64,000 nucleotides of DNA from Adiantum capillus-veneris (Eukaryota > Streptophyta > Polypodiopsida > Polypodiales > Pteridaceae): NCBI GenBank assembly GCA_014529385.2, contig CM043952.1, forward strand, positions 149,819,057 to 149,883,056, given 5' to 3'. The stretch's first letter is position 1; every line of letters starts with the position of its first letter. A program made the translations under genes and the position numbers. Positions 11,465 through 20,530 of the stretch are shown here, in pieces. Under the pieces are notes generated by a model. That model saw only the letters and a list, made by a program, of their open reading frames with translations, did not search any database and was not told the DNA's origin.

Positions 11465-13055
11465 TGTCATTAAATGTATAATATCTAACCAACCCAAATG
11501 ATTTTACTGACCATTTAATATGGGATGATAAACGGAAACAAGGGTTAGAATGCTTACGGATCTATCTCAACACGGGGCCAATGGTAAAGGGGCCCAAATG
11601 AGAGATGGTCTGTCAAAGAGCAAGGTTAACTAATGAAGCTTAAAATACCTTAGGGTTAGCTTCATTAAAGACCTCCAATGATTAGTGTTAAAAGTCCTTT
11701 TGACCTTAAGCAAGCTAGGGTTGTGCTTGAGGTGGGAACCTTAAGCAAGCTAGGGCTGTGCTTGAGGTGGGAACCTGACCTAAACTTAGGCAAGCTAGGG
11801 CTGTGCTTGAGGTGGGAACCTGACCTGAACTTAGGCAAACTAGGGTTGTGCTTGAGGTTGGAACTCCACCTAAGGTGCTTGTCATGCTTGATGACTAAGG
11901 TACTTGAGGTACTTGTCACATTTAATGAGGAATTTGCTTGAGAATCTTCCTATGTATGGGGGGTAAGATGGTTGAGTAAAAAAGAGAACCTACTCACTTA
12001 ATGAGGAAGTTGCTTGAGAAACTTCCTATGCATAAAAATCTCAAAGTTAGGGGACTTCTAAAAGAGCACATGAGACACATGTCAGACTCTCACTAAGCTT
12101 AACCACATGGTGAGTTTGAATGCTATTGGTTGGGCTAAAGAGGGGTCCAATGAGCTTCTACTTTCATCTAACAAAAATCTAGATATTTTCAAACTCTCTC
12201 TCTCTCTAAGGGGTAAGGAGGACACTTGTCAAAAGACTAACCATGTACTTGACTGCATGCTACATGTGATTGGCCAGGGGGAGAGGGATCCAATGAGCCT
12301 GCAGCATGTGGAAAAGTCTCCACTCGCCCAAAGCAAGGAGGGGGGGTGCTAAGGGGATATACACCATCAAAACACACTCATTTGAGACACCATTCTCACT
12401 TGGTGAAAGTTGAGGAACACCACCTCCTTCTCCAAGCTTGTGAGAGTGAAAGCCTACACCAACACTCTTGGCTATGGAATGCAAATCCAACCAAGAGTCA
12501 TGCTTCAATGCTTAAGCTTGCCATCTTCTCCATCTCCATTACTATGCTATTATGTATGCAAGCAAGAAGAGTAATGATAAGAGAGGAACTACTTCTTTTT
12601 CCTATGGAATGTTTCTTCTTCCTCTTCCCTATCCTCATTCCCTGCTAGCTCTCTCCACCTTCGAAGGTGTTTGAGGCCTTGGGATAGTTAATGCTTTCTT
12701 TAAGTTTATGCTATGCTTGTGATGCATGAAGCTTTCCATCTTCATTGCATCACGTAGGTCACAAGGAACACAAAGATTGTATTGTACCAAGTCTCTCTTG
12801 ATGGGAGAATCTATAATACAAATGCCTATTGGAGGGGGGACCGGCTCCATATGAATCCAGTCCTCAACTATTGTCATGTTCTCTAAACTCTCTCTCTTGC
12901 AAAAGTATTGTTCATGCCAAGTTAACTAAGTACCATGTTTATGTTGCTACCATCAAATAAGTTCACCCGCTATGCTCACAAAGAATCTCTCAAAAGTGCT
13001 TCACCTAATTTCATAATTCCGCTACTCTCAAAGTTCATAGGCAATTACCATTACA
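11465..13055 (+). repeat. E1 3' LTR
   Basis: TGTCATTAAAT...CCATTACA, colinear with the 5' LTR and carrying the same minisatellite (11704-11865). It lacks about 13 bp near 12672 that the 5' copy keeps, and has seven instead of 24 G. After its end the text AAGCTTGAGGTGATAAA resumes the RT frame of A0. Confidence 0.92.
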
Positions 13056-13436
13056 AAAGCTTGAGGTGATAAATGAATGGCATGAACCAACGAACCTATA
13101 TGAGCTACAAAACTTTATTAGAAGGTGATATTGTTATAGAGGATTCATATAAAAATCCTCTACCATAGCAAGACCATTACACAATTTGATCAAGAAGAAC
13201 ATCAAGGATGTATGGACTAAAAAGGAGTGAAAATCTTCACTACACATAAAGAGAGATTCACATCTCAACCTATGTTAGTGCTAGCAGACCTCTCAAAGCC
13301 ATTTGAGGTCCATTGTGATGCTAACGGTGATTGCCTTGGAGTGGTATTTCTTCAAGAAGGGCATGTCGTAGCATATAAGAGTTTTTGATTGCACTCTGAT
13401 GAGCGATGATTCTTGGCATCTATGAAAAGGAGTGTA
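13056..13436 (+). pseudogene. Old gypsy copy A0, RT/RNase H part (right of E1)
   Basis: Continues the frame broken at 4280: KLEVINEWHEP corresponds to SKLEVIKAWPNPRNLHEL in E1. It then runs through the RT-RNase H connection to CDANGDCLGVVFLQEGHVV (near 13310), the RNase H start. Homology ends abruptly near 13436 inside RNase H. Several stops and frameshifts are present. Confidence 0.75.
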
Positions 13437-13802
13437 GGTTTGGAGCGAGCTTTGCGAGTGAGGTATGGAGGGAGCTTTTGAGTTTTCTCGTGTTTCTCAA
13501 AAAGTTCGCTCCCAATCAAAAATCCCACTCAAGAAGCTTTCTCCCAATCAAAAAAAATCACCCAGAAAGTATCACTTGCAATGCTCCTTTGAAAGACCGC
13601 TCCCATGTCCAATATGGTGTAGGCACCAACTTGTGTGTCCTCATTTTTGTGTCATAAAGGAAAAAAGGTCCTCCCTCAATCTCATCCTCATGTCTTCTTC
13701 TCCTTGAAGTGCATCTTCTACTATTCCTTTGTTTGACATATGAAGAGGAAGCTTGTCTATGTGTATGAGTATGTCTCTATTGACTCAGACCTTTATTCAT
13801 GC

Positions 13803-13806
<4 letters not shown>
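13437..13806. other. Unassigned sequence
   Basis: About 370 bp with short open frames but no recognisable product. The phrases CTCCCAATCAAAAA and a repeated GGAGCGAGCTTT-type segment suggest repeat debris. No gene is supported. Confidence 0.3.

Positions 13807-13897
<91 letters not shown>
13807..13897. repeat. (AC)n microsatellite
   Basis: About 45 uninterrupted AC dinucleotides. It abuts an inverted pair of TAATACAA-containing arms (13899-13960) that begins the TC-bounded repeat cluster. Confidence 0.95.
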
Positions 13898-13898
<1 letters not shown>

Positions 13899-13899
<1 letters not shown>

Positions 13900-13961
13900 A
13901 TTAAACTAATACAACTCTTTTCACCCGCTCCCCCCAAAAGAATTGTATTAGTTTAATTCTC
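13899..13961. repeat. Palindromic module at start of cluster
   Basis: AATTAAACTAATACAACTC and, after a CACCCGCTCCCCCC core, AAAAGAATTGTATTAGTTTA form inverted arms of about 23 bp. The right arm with its C-rich core is a minus-strand version of the G-rich module that recurs at 14438 and seven times in 19686-20224. Confidence 0.75.
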
Positions 13962-13976
13962 TCTCTCTCTCTCTCT

Positions 13977-14496
13977 CCAAAATTGTGTTAGTATACCTAC
14001 GTATCTATAAATAGGAACAAAAATCTATGAAACATGTCTGTACCAAATCTTGAATGTGAGAAGCACTCAAACTTTTGTCGTCTGAAGAAAATAATAGTTT
14101 TGCATCACAATGTAAAAACCAATTTATGTGCACGATGCTTGCTCTTCCGATATAGTCATGCCCTTAGAGCTACTCGTATATCACCAACATTTAATAATAT
14201 TTAAGTCTTGTGTACTAGGACACATAAAAGAAAAGAGGCCTCAATTGGTGGCCCTAACTTTTGGAGACATGATCTCCATTAGAAAAACACAAGCAAAATA
14301 ATCCACATCTGTGTAACACAACCTGTAAAATACACTTCTTTGTGTGTATGAGTATGTCTCTAGTGACTTAGATCTTTATATATGCATTTAGAAATGTAGA
14401 GAGAGAGAGAGAGAGGGAGAGAGGGAGAGAAAGAAAGAATTAAGGTAATACAATCCTTTTGGTGGGAAGGGGTGAAATCAACGAATGCAAGAATAT

Positions 14497-14497
<1 letters not shown>
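13977..14497 (+). repeat. Cluster unit A (about 0.5 kb)
   Basis: Starts CCAAAATTGTGTTAGTATAC after a TC tract, and ends with a G-rich module (AATTAAGGTAATACAATCC.. GAATATG) followed by TC. The same succession of words occurs in unit B (19226-19747) and partly in unit C (20241-20530): GTAAAAACCAATTTATG, GATGCTTGCTCTTCCGATAT, GTATGAGTATGTCTCTAGTG and ATATATGCATTT. No coding capacity is apparent. Confidence 0.8.

Positions 14498-14558
<61 letters not shown>
14497..14558 (+). repeat. (TC)n tract at LINE 5' boundary
   Basis: About 30 TC repeats directly adjoining the first unique base of the LINE. It pairs with the TC tract at 19165-19226 on the other side of the element. Confidence 0.95.
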
Positions 14559-14561
<3 letters not shown>

Positions 14562-14784
14562 GCCGTTTTTTGACCTAGTAGACAGCAGTTCACTCTTTTG
14601 ACCATAACTTGCTCATCCGAACTCCGATTTAGGTGATCTATAGCCTCAATCGAAGAGCACGAAGCCCTCTACGCACTGATGTAAAGACAGAATTTTTCTG
14701 TGCAATGGAAGGCTTTGCTGTAACAGCATCTCAGAACTGAAAAAACTGTCAAAACTTTGCGTTTTTGTTACCGACTTGAAGGCA

Positions 14785-15717
14785 ATGTCAGACAAAACTC
14801 GCAAGGGTGGAAAAGCCACACTCGCCATGGAGAATGATGCAAAATCTCCAAGGAATTTGGATGCTAATCCAACCACATCGTCTACAACAACGGAAGCAAT
14901 GATCATGGCTTACTTGATCTCGTTACAAGAAACCGTCAACAAGCAAGGTGAAGAGTTACGCGCACTTGCAATGGAGAATGGTACTTTAAGAGTTCTTGTT
15001 GTGGAGAATGAGCACCTCAAGAAGGTTCTTGAAATGCAAACAACACGCTTGATGCATCTTGAGAATGAAGTTCAAGAATGTAAACGCTCTCTTGTTGACA
15101 TGAATGTAGTGAAAGAGCGCTTGAGCAAAGTTGAGAGTGATCATGTATTGAAAGAGGAAACGATAGATACAATACGACATGATGTACGTGAGATGAGAAA
15201 TGCATCCAAATCATGGGCTGATATATGTAAGGATAATGTGGTTTCTACATCTCCTATCACGCAAGCCGTTGTCCAAGCAAAGAATGTAGAGAATGTGGAC
15301 ACTCAAGAATTGCAAGAACGACAAAAACGCTCAAAGAACATCGTCATTCGTGGAATCAAGGAGGAAAGCATGGAAACACCCCAATCTCTTGCGGTTGCTA
15401 TTGAAGAGTTTTTTGCTACACACTTTGGCATGTCAGGAATCATGGCTTATGGTGCACATCGAGTTGGAAAACAAGGAGTCCCTCGCTCGGGAGAAAGACC
15501 TATTGTATGTACCATGGCTGATGAGGTAAAGAGAAAGATCATCATTGACAATGGTTGGATCTACCTCAAAGGAACGGGTTGTAATGTATATGAGGATCGC
15601 ACTCTTATGCAACAAAATGTACGTCGCAAAGCATACGAGGAAAGAAGCAAGAAGGTTAAGGTATCATCTCAAGAAGAAAAGGCACTTGAGGAGGATGCAA
15701 GTCCACCCAACAAATAG
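14785..15717 (+). CDS. LINE ORF1 protein (coiled coil + RRM-like)
   Basis: RNA-binding chaperone-type protein, 310 codons from ATG 14785. The N-terminal 40 residues are basic and polar. Residues of about 45-145 form a heptad-patterned coiled coil (EELRALAMENGTLRVLVVEN, MHLENEVQECKRSL), expected to trimerise. Around residue 182 comes KRSKNIVIRGIKEE, then AHRVGK (about 221), RPIVCTM, and VYEDRTLMQQNVRRKAYEE. That is the order seen in the RRM-like and C-terminal domains of L1 ORF1p (Transposase_22 family). No CCHC knuckle is seen, unlike many angiosperm L1 ORF1 proteins. The TAG stop is followed by only GGACAC before the ORF2 ATG, in the same frame. Confidence 0.85.
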   Translation: MSDKTRKGGKATLAMENDAKSPRNLDANPTTSSTTTEAMIMAYLISLQETVNKQGEELRALAMENGTLRVLVVENEHLKKVLEMQTTRLMHLENEVQECKRSLVDMNVVKERLSKVESDHVLKEETIDTIRHDVREMRNASKSWADICKDNVVSTSPITQAVVQAKNVENVDTQELQERQKRSKNIVIRGIKEESMETPQSLAVAIEEFFATHFGMSGIMAYGAHRVGKQGVPRSGERPIVCTMADEVKRKIIIDNGWIYLKGTGCNVYEDRTLMQQNVRRKAYEERSKKVKVSSQEEKALEEDASPPNK

Positions 15718-15723
15718 GGACAC

Positions 15724-18700
15724 ATGATCTATGAGACCAACTCACGCTTGCGAATAAGCTTTTGGAATTGTAACGGGTATCCATGGAATGCGGGAATTGG
15801 CATTGATGAGCTTACCAATGACTCCGATGTGATACTTCTTGTCGAAACATGGGAGCATGATGCGCAACGAATTCTTGGATTTGACAAATACGATGTGCAT
15901 TCTTTGATGTGGGCCAAAAATGCAAAGCAACGAAGAGGCCAAGGAGGCGTAGCATGTATGACCAAAAAGGGTTTGAAAGATGTTTCCATTGTCAAAGAAG
16001 ATAAGTATAAACGCTACTTATGGCTGAAAATCAGCCCACCAAATGGTCAAGTCATGTTTGTGGCCGGCTGCTACATTCCTCACTATGACTCCAACTTTTA
16101 TGCTCGCTTGAATATGGATAGAGATCAGCCCTTTGTTGAACTAGAGGAAGACATTGCTCATTACAAGGATCAAGGTGAAGTCATTGTTTTTGGAGACATG
16201 AATGCTCGCACAAATATGCTACAACACAACACACAACAAGTCGACATGCCGCATGTATCAAGAAGAGTGGATGACTCATACATGTATAATCGAAGTTCTA
16301 ATGATGCAAAAGAAGTGGATCACTATGGAAAGTCACTTCTACATATGTGCAATAGTACCGGAATGCTCATTGCAAATGGTGTATCTCTATGGCAAGGCAC
16401 CAATGACTTTACATGTAGAAAGCACAATGGTGCTAGCGTGATTGACTATATGTTGTTCTCAAAAGCCACTCTAGAATGCATACAAAGCTTTACACTTGGT
16501 GAATGGAATCCGGAATCGGATCATAGGATGTTATGTATTGACCTCAAGTGTGGTAAACGGCCCGAGCATGTAGCCTCCAATCATGATGTGAATCATTTGT
16601 ACCTACGTCTAGACTTCAAACGAGCACTTATATATGCTGATATGGTGGACCAAATGTTAAGCATGATAGAGCATCAAGGGAGCCCAACATTAGAATGCAA
16701 GTGGAAAGTTTTCAAAGAAGTAATTTTCTCTTGTGCGAAGGAATGCTTTTCGGCGAAACACATGTCTTGCAAAAGGTCTAAGAAGGGTAGCACCAAGAAG
16801 AAATGGTTTGACATGGAATGTAGTCAAGCCCGAAAACACTTGCTAAGATTGGATGCAATCAAAGACAAGGAAGTTTACTTGGAATGTTCACACACATACA
16901 AAGCACTTGTTCAAAAGAAGAGGAGAAGGTGGGAAGTCGAAAAACAACTTCTTTTAGCACAAGAGAAAGCACATGCATGTGGCAAGTTTTGGCAAAATCT
17001 AAAAGGCAAGCGCGTTGAGAGCTTTGGTGACTTGACTCTTGAGGATATGTATATGCATTGTAAGAACCTCTATGAGCAACCCAATGTTGATAAGATGGAG
17101 GGTTGTAGCTCCCTTCCATTTATGTCTCCCTTCTTTACCATTGAAGATGTATGCCGCGCGCTTGAGAAACTTGCTACTCGCAAGGCAGGTGACCTTCAAG
17201 GTGTCAAGGCTGAAATGATTAAATGGACAAGCAAGAAAACACGATATTGGATATGCGATATGTTTAACCTTGCACTTCAGTATGGCATGCCTCATGATTG
17301 GAGTGCAAATTGGATCAAACCTTTGCACAAAGGAGGAGATGTAAACAATGTGAACAACTATCGCACTATAATGGTTGGTTCTTTGATGGCAAAGTTATTT
17401 GGATGTATCATGGAGATGAAGATAAGTGAATGGGCTGAAAAGAATGGCAAACGTGCGCTTGGCCAAGCAGGTTTTCGAAAGCATCATAGCACTATTGATC
17501 ACCTTGTCACTCTTCGAGTTCTTATGGAAGTGTCTCGATTGAAAGGAAAAAAGTTGTATTGTTGCTTTGTGGATTTCAAGAAAGCTTTTGACATGGTACC
17601 GCGAGGAAATCTTTGGAGACGTATGCAAAGCCTTCAAGTGCCGAGAGAATTTATGCATGCAGTCTTTCGCATCTACCAAAAAGTGATATGTCGATTACGC
17701 ATGGGAGATGGAATTTCAGATTTTTTTGCAAGCACTATTGGTGTCAAACAAGGATGCCCACTTTCCCCAACCCTCTTTGGGCTACTCATTGATGAATTGG
17801 AATACATGGTTCTTGATTTTATGCAACAAGAAGGCATAGAAGAGGTTAAGATTAGAAATGCGGTGATCATGCTTTTGCTTTATGCCGATGATGTAGTGCT
17901 CTTGGCACATACCTTAGAAGATGCACAAAAGATTATGAGTGTCTTGGAACGCTTTTGCCTACATAGCGGGCTGATCGTGAATGGATCCAAAACCAAGGTT
18001 ATGCTTGTAAAGACCCTCAATGACGAAAATCCATGCATTGTATACAACAATGAGAAACTTGAAGTCGTAGATCACTTCGAGTACCTTGGCCTTGAGGTTC
18101 CATCCAATCATAAATGGAAGGATTGTGCAATGCGTCGCTTGGAAGCCGGAAAGAGGGCTTATTATGCATTTGAGAACATGTGCAATGCAGGAGAGATCAA
18201 GTGTTGGGCTCTCAAAAAGTACCTCTTTGACACATTGGTGACACCGGTGCTTCTTTATGGAGTGGAGGTGTGGGGTGGAAGCATCGGGAAGTCTACTTGG
18301 AAAGAGTTTGAGAATGTCCAAAAGCGTTTTCTCACCAACTTTCTCCAAGTCAAGACACAAACACCCTACATGCTCTTACTTCTTGAGTCCGGATCGCTTC
18401 CCATTGAGGTCTTGGGCATGGAAAGGGTTGTGGAGTACATGCGTAAGACACAACGTAGCCCTTTCCATCGACTTCCTAGAATCGCATATGAAGCAAGTCA
18501 AAAGGTTCAAAAGACATGCAAGAGCAAAATACTAAGTTCCGGGTGGATGCTTGATATCAAGAAATGGTTTGGAAGATGGGATGCATGTCACTTGGTCAAG
18601 GATGCGTCGATCGACTCCCAAGTTAATGAGGCCTTCTTACAACGCCAATGTATCATGGCTTGGGAGAAATCCGGAGGTTCTCGCTTCAGCCATTACACCA

Positions 18701-19104
18701 CACACGTTGCCCCAAACTACAAATCTCTCTTCTTCTCGGAACGAGGTAACCGAACCCATTCCTACATCCTTGAGCCCATCCCGTTGAGTGCGATCCGCAC
18801 CATTGCCTCCATTCGTCTTAGCTCCCATTCTCTACGCTGTGAGACAGGACGTTGGGGCACTGGCGAGGAGTGTCATCGACTTTGCACCTTATGCCCTCGT
18901 CAAGTGCGAGAGAGTGAGTACCACACACTACTTGAGTGCTCAGCTTTTGACCACATTAGGTCCTCTTTTCCCCATATATTCAGCCATGAGCTCTCCCTAC
19001 ATACCTTCCTCTCCCAACCACGATGTGGACTCTCTATTGCGACGCTCATTTCAGCCATTTTTGAGCATCGAGAGTCACTTATGAACTCCACTCACACCAC
19101 GTGA
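15724..19104 (+). CDS. LINE ORF2: APE endonuclease-reverse transcriptase
   Basis: 1126 codons, uninterrupted. The apurinic-type endonuclease occupies residues of about 8-275: FWNCNG (13-18), LLVETW, VIVFGDMNART (about 155-165) and the SDH active site near 265. The RT domain spans about 480-760, with NNYRTI, QAGFRKHHSTIDHL, motif A FVDFKKAFD (615-623), GVKQGCPLSP and the catalytic YADD (720-723). The C-terminal region ends in a cysteine-histidine motif C1054-X2-C-X9-H1067-X4-C1072. No RNase H domain is apparent. The enzyme would nick target DNA and prime reverse transcription there. All catalytic residues are present, so this copy may be active. ORF2 is in frame with ORF1, two codons after its stop. 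The start ATG 15724 is the first in the frame; translation could depend on reinitiation or readthrough. Confidence 0.93.
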   Translation: MIYETNSRLRISFWNCNGYPWNAGIGIDELTNDSDVILLVETWEHDAQRILGFDKYDVHSLMWAKNAKQRRGQGGVACMTKKGLKDVSIVKEDKYKRYLWLKISPPNGQVMFVAGCYIPHYDSNFYARLNMDRDQPFVELEEDIAHYKDQGEVIVFGDMNARTNMLQHNTQQVDMPHVSRRVDDSYMYNRSSNDAKEVDHYGKSLLHMCNSTGMLIANGVSLWQGTNDFTCRKHNGASVIDYMLFSKATLECIQSFTLGEWNPESDHRMLCIDLKCGKRPEHVASNHDVNHLYLRLDFKRALIYADMVDQMLSMIEHQGSPTLECKWKVFKEVIFSCAKECFSAKHMSCKRSKKGSTKKKWFDMECSQARKHLLRLDAIKDKEVYLECSHTYKALVQKKRRRWEVEKQLLLAQEKAHACGKFWQNLKGKRVESFGDLTLEDMYMHCKNLYEQPNVDKMEGCSSLPFMSPFFTIEDVCRALEKLATRKAGDLQGVKAEMIKWTSKKTRYWICDMFNLALQYGMPHDWSANWIKPLHKGGDVNNVNNYRTIMVGSLMAKLFGCIMEMKISEWAEKNGKRALGQAGFRKHHSTIDHLVTLRVLMEVSRLKGKKLYCCFVDFKKAFDMVPRGNLWRRMQSLQVPREFMHAVFRIYQKVICRLRMGDGISDFFASTIGVKQGCPLSPTLFGLLIDELEYMVLDFMQQEGIEEVKIRNAVIMLLLYADDVVLLAHTLEDAQKIMSVLERFCLHSGLIVNGSKTKVMLVKTLNDENPCIVYNNEKLEVVDHFEYLGLEVPSNHKWKDCAMRRLEAGKRAYYAFENMCNAGEIKCWALKKYLFDTLVTPVLLYGVEVWGGSIGKSTWKEFENVQKRFLTNFLQVKTQTPYMLLLLESGSLPIEVLGMERVVEYMRKTQRSPFHRLPRIAYEASQKVQKTCKSKILSSGWMLDIKKWFGRWDACHLVKDASIDSQVNEAFLQRQCIMAWEKSGGSRFSHYTTHVAPNYKSLFFSERGNRTHSYILEPIPLSAIRTIASIRLSSHSLRCETGRWGTGEECHRLCTLCPRQVRESEYHTLLECSAFDHIRSSFPHIFSHELSLHTFLSQPRCGLSIATLISAIFEHRESLMNSTHTT

Positions 19105-19160
19105 CATGTTCATTTGGTCCCATAGGTCATATTTGACCTCCCAGGACGATAATAGAACTA

Positions 19161-19164
<4 letters not shown>

Positions 19165-19226
<62 letters not shown>
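19165..19226 (+). repeat. (TC)n tract at LINE 3' boundary
   Basis: About 31 TC repeats immediately after the LINE 3' end and immediately before cluster unit B. Part may be the element's own tail and part the original target tract. Confidence 0.95.
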
Positions 19227-19230
<4 letters not shown>

Positions 19231-19647
19231 ATTGCATTAGTATACCTCGGTATGAGTAAATAGGAACAAAAATTTATGAAACCTGTTTGTACCAAAGCTT
19301 GAATGTGAGAAGTGCTCAAAATTCTTTGTCATCTCAAGCAAATAACAATTTTGCACCACAATGTAAAAACCAATTTATGTGCACGATGCTTGCTCTTCCG
19401 ATATAGTGATGCCCTAAGAGCTACTAGTATATTACCAACATTTAATAATCTTCAACTCTTGTGGTACCAAGTCACAACAAAGAAAAGAGGCCGCAACTAG
19501 TGTCCCTAACTTTTGGAGACATTATCTCCATTAGAAAAACACAAGATGCATAATCCACATCCGTGTAAGACAACCTGCATAATCTGCTACGTTGTGTGTA
19601 TGAGTATGTCTCTAGTGACTTTTATTTTTATATATGCATTTGAAATG

Positions 19648-19688
<41 letters not shown>

Positions 19689-19744
19689 AAGGTAATACAA
19701 TCCTTCTAGGGGGAGGGGGTGAAATCCACGGATGCAAGAATACG

Positions 19745-19747
<3 letters not shown>
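19226..19747 (+). repeat. Cluster unit B (about 0.5 kb)
   Basis: Second copy of the unit described at 13977-14497: CCAACATTGCATTAGTATAC at the start, the same internal words in the same order, a GA tract (about 19651-19686), then a G-rich module and GAATACGTGA followed by TC. Confidence 0.8.
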
Positions 19748-19780
<33 letters not shown>

Positions 19781-19856
19781 GGGGGAGGGGGTGAAATCCA
19801 CGGATGAGAGAGTCAGTCACATATTTTTGGATCCGTGGATTTCAACCCCTCCCCCT

Positions 19857-19910
<54 letters not shown>

Positions 19911-20224
19911 CATATTCATGCATCCGTGGATTTCACCCCCTCCCCCTAGAAGGATTGTATTACCTTAATTCTCTCTCTCTCTCTGTGTATGTATTAGAGA
20001 GAGAGAGAGAATTAAGGTAATACAATCCTTCTAGGGGGAGGGGGTGAAATCCACGGATCACATATTCATGCATCCGTGGATTTCACCCCCTCCCCCTAGA
20101 AGGATTGTATTACCTTAATTCTCTCCCTCTCTCTAATACACACACAGAGAGAGAGAGAGAGAATTAAGGTAATACAATCCTTCTAGGGGGAGGGGGTGAA
20201 ATCCACGGATGCAAGAATATGTGA
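19686..20224. repeat. Alternating inverted array of G-rich modules
   Basis: Seven copies of a module of about 60 bp lie here. Read plus, it is TTAAGGTAATACAATCCTTC, CTAGGGGGAGGGGGTG, AAATCCACGGATGCA, then AATATGTGA. Copies: + 19686-19747, + 19778-19807 (truncated), - 19829-19861 (truncated), - 19908-19970, + 20010-20058, - 20059-20120, + 20162-20224. (TC)n or (GA)n separates most of them, oriented with the modules. The G5-A-G5 core recurs in every copy. Such a structure can fold into long hairpins; no protein is encoded. Confidence 0.85.
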
Positions 20225-20240
20225 CTCTCTCTCTCTCTCT

Positions 20241-20530
20241 CCCCAAAAAATAAAATAAAAAATTACAATAGTAAATGTAGTTATAACTAAACAGGGGCAT
20301 AAAATCTATGAAACTAGTTTGTATCAAAGTGTGAATATGAGCAACTTGCAAAATTCTTTTCTTGTCTCAATCCATATCAATTTTGCACTACAATGTAAAA
20401 ACCAATTTATGCGTATGTTGGCTGCTCTTCCAATTATCCTCCCCTAAGAACTACACGTATATTACCACTATTTAATAATCTTTCACTCTTGTGATAGCAA
20501 GACACATCAAAGAAAAGCAAGTCACAATAC
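20241..20530 (+). repeat. Cluster unit C (partial)
   Basis: Diverged third copy of the 0.5 kb unit: the words CTATGAAACTAGTTTGTATC, GTAAAAACCAATTTATG and TATTACCA.TATTTAATAATC are in the same order as in A and B. It ends before the GA tract and module. Confidence 0.65.

Larger units (their letters stand above)
4281..13055 (+). mobile_element. E1: nearly complete chromovirus (Ty3/gypsy)
   Basis: Two LTRs of 1632 and 1591 bp (TGTCATTAAAT...ATTACA) flank an initiator-Met primer site, gag, protease, RT, RNase H, integrase, chromodomain and a polypurine tract in the canonical gypsy order. All genes carry at least one stop or frameshift, so the copy is inactive. It sits inside the RT gene of the related copy A0. 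The flanks AAATCT (left) and AAAGCT (right) look like an imperfect target-site duplication. The LTRs differ by substitutions plus several indels, including one of about 15 bp near the start and a G-tract length change. Confidence 0.92.
14559..19164 (+). mobile_element. Full-length LINE inside a TC microsatellite
   Basis: A non-LTR retrotransposon of about 4.6 kb: short 5' UTR (14559-14784), ORF1, ORF2, and a 3' UTR of about 60 bp. There is no poly-A tail. The 3' end passes via AACTATCTATC into (TC)n, and (TC)n also lies at the 5' end, so any target duplication would itself be TC. The 3' UTR contains an AGGTCA/TGACCT hairpin with a TATT loop at 19124-19139, a possible RT recognition stem. Both ORFs are intact, which points to a recent insertion. 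Units A and B, on either side, are otherwise joined by TC in this cluster, so the inferred empty site is a TC tract. Confidence 0.9.

Noticed and set aside
4276-13061. Clean 5-bp target duplication for E1
   Set aside because: The last five bases before the 5' LTR (AATCT) and the first five after the 3' LTR (AAAGC) do not match. Only a six-base imperfect match is seen, so I call it imperfect.
13753-13956. Open frame rich in Thr-His repeats across the AC tract
   Set aside because: It is only the translation of an (AC)n microsatellite; the same holds for the frames at 29282-29688 and 60998-61298 and for the (GA)n/(TC)n Arg-Glu or Ser-Leu frames at 14360, 19587 and 62331.
17959-18360. Antisense frames of 60-130 codons across the LINE
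   Set aside because: They lie opposite conserved RT codons and carry no motif; the plus-strand ORF2 explains them.
19686-20224. CRISPR-like array
   Set aside because: The modules alternate in orientation, the spacers are simple TC/GA repeats, and the genome is a plant's.
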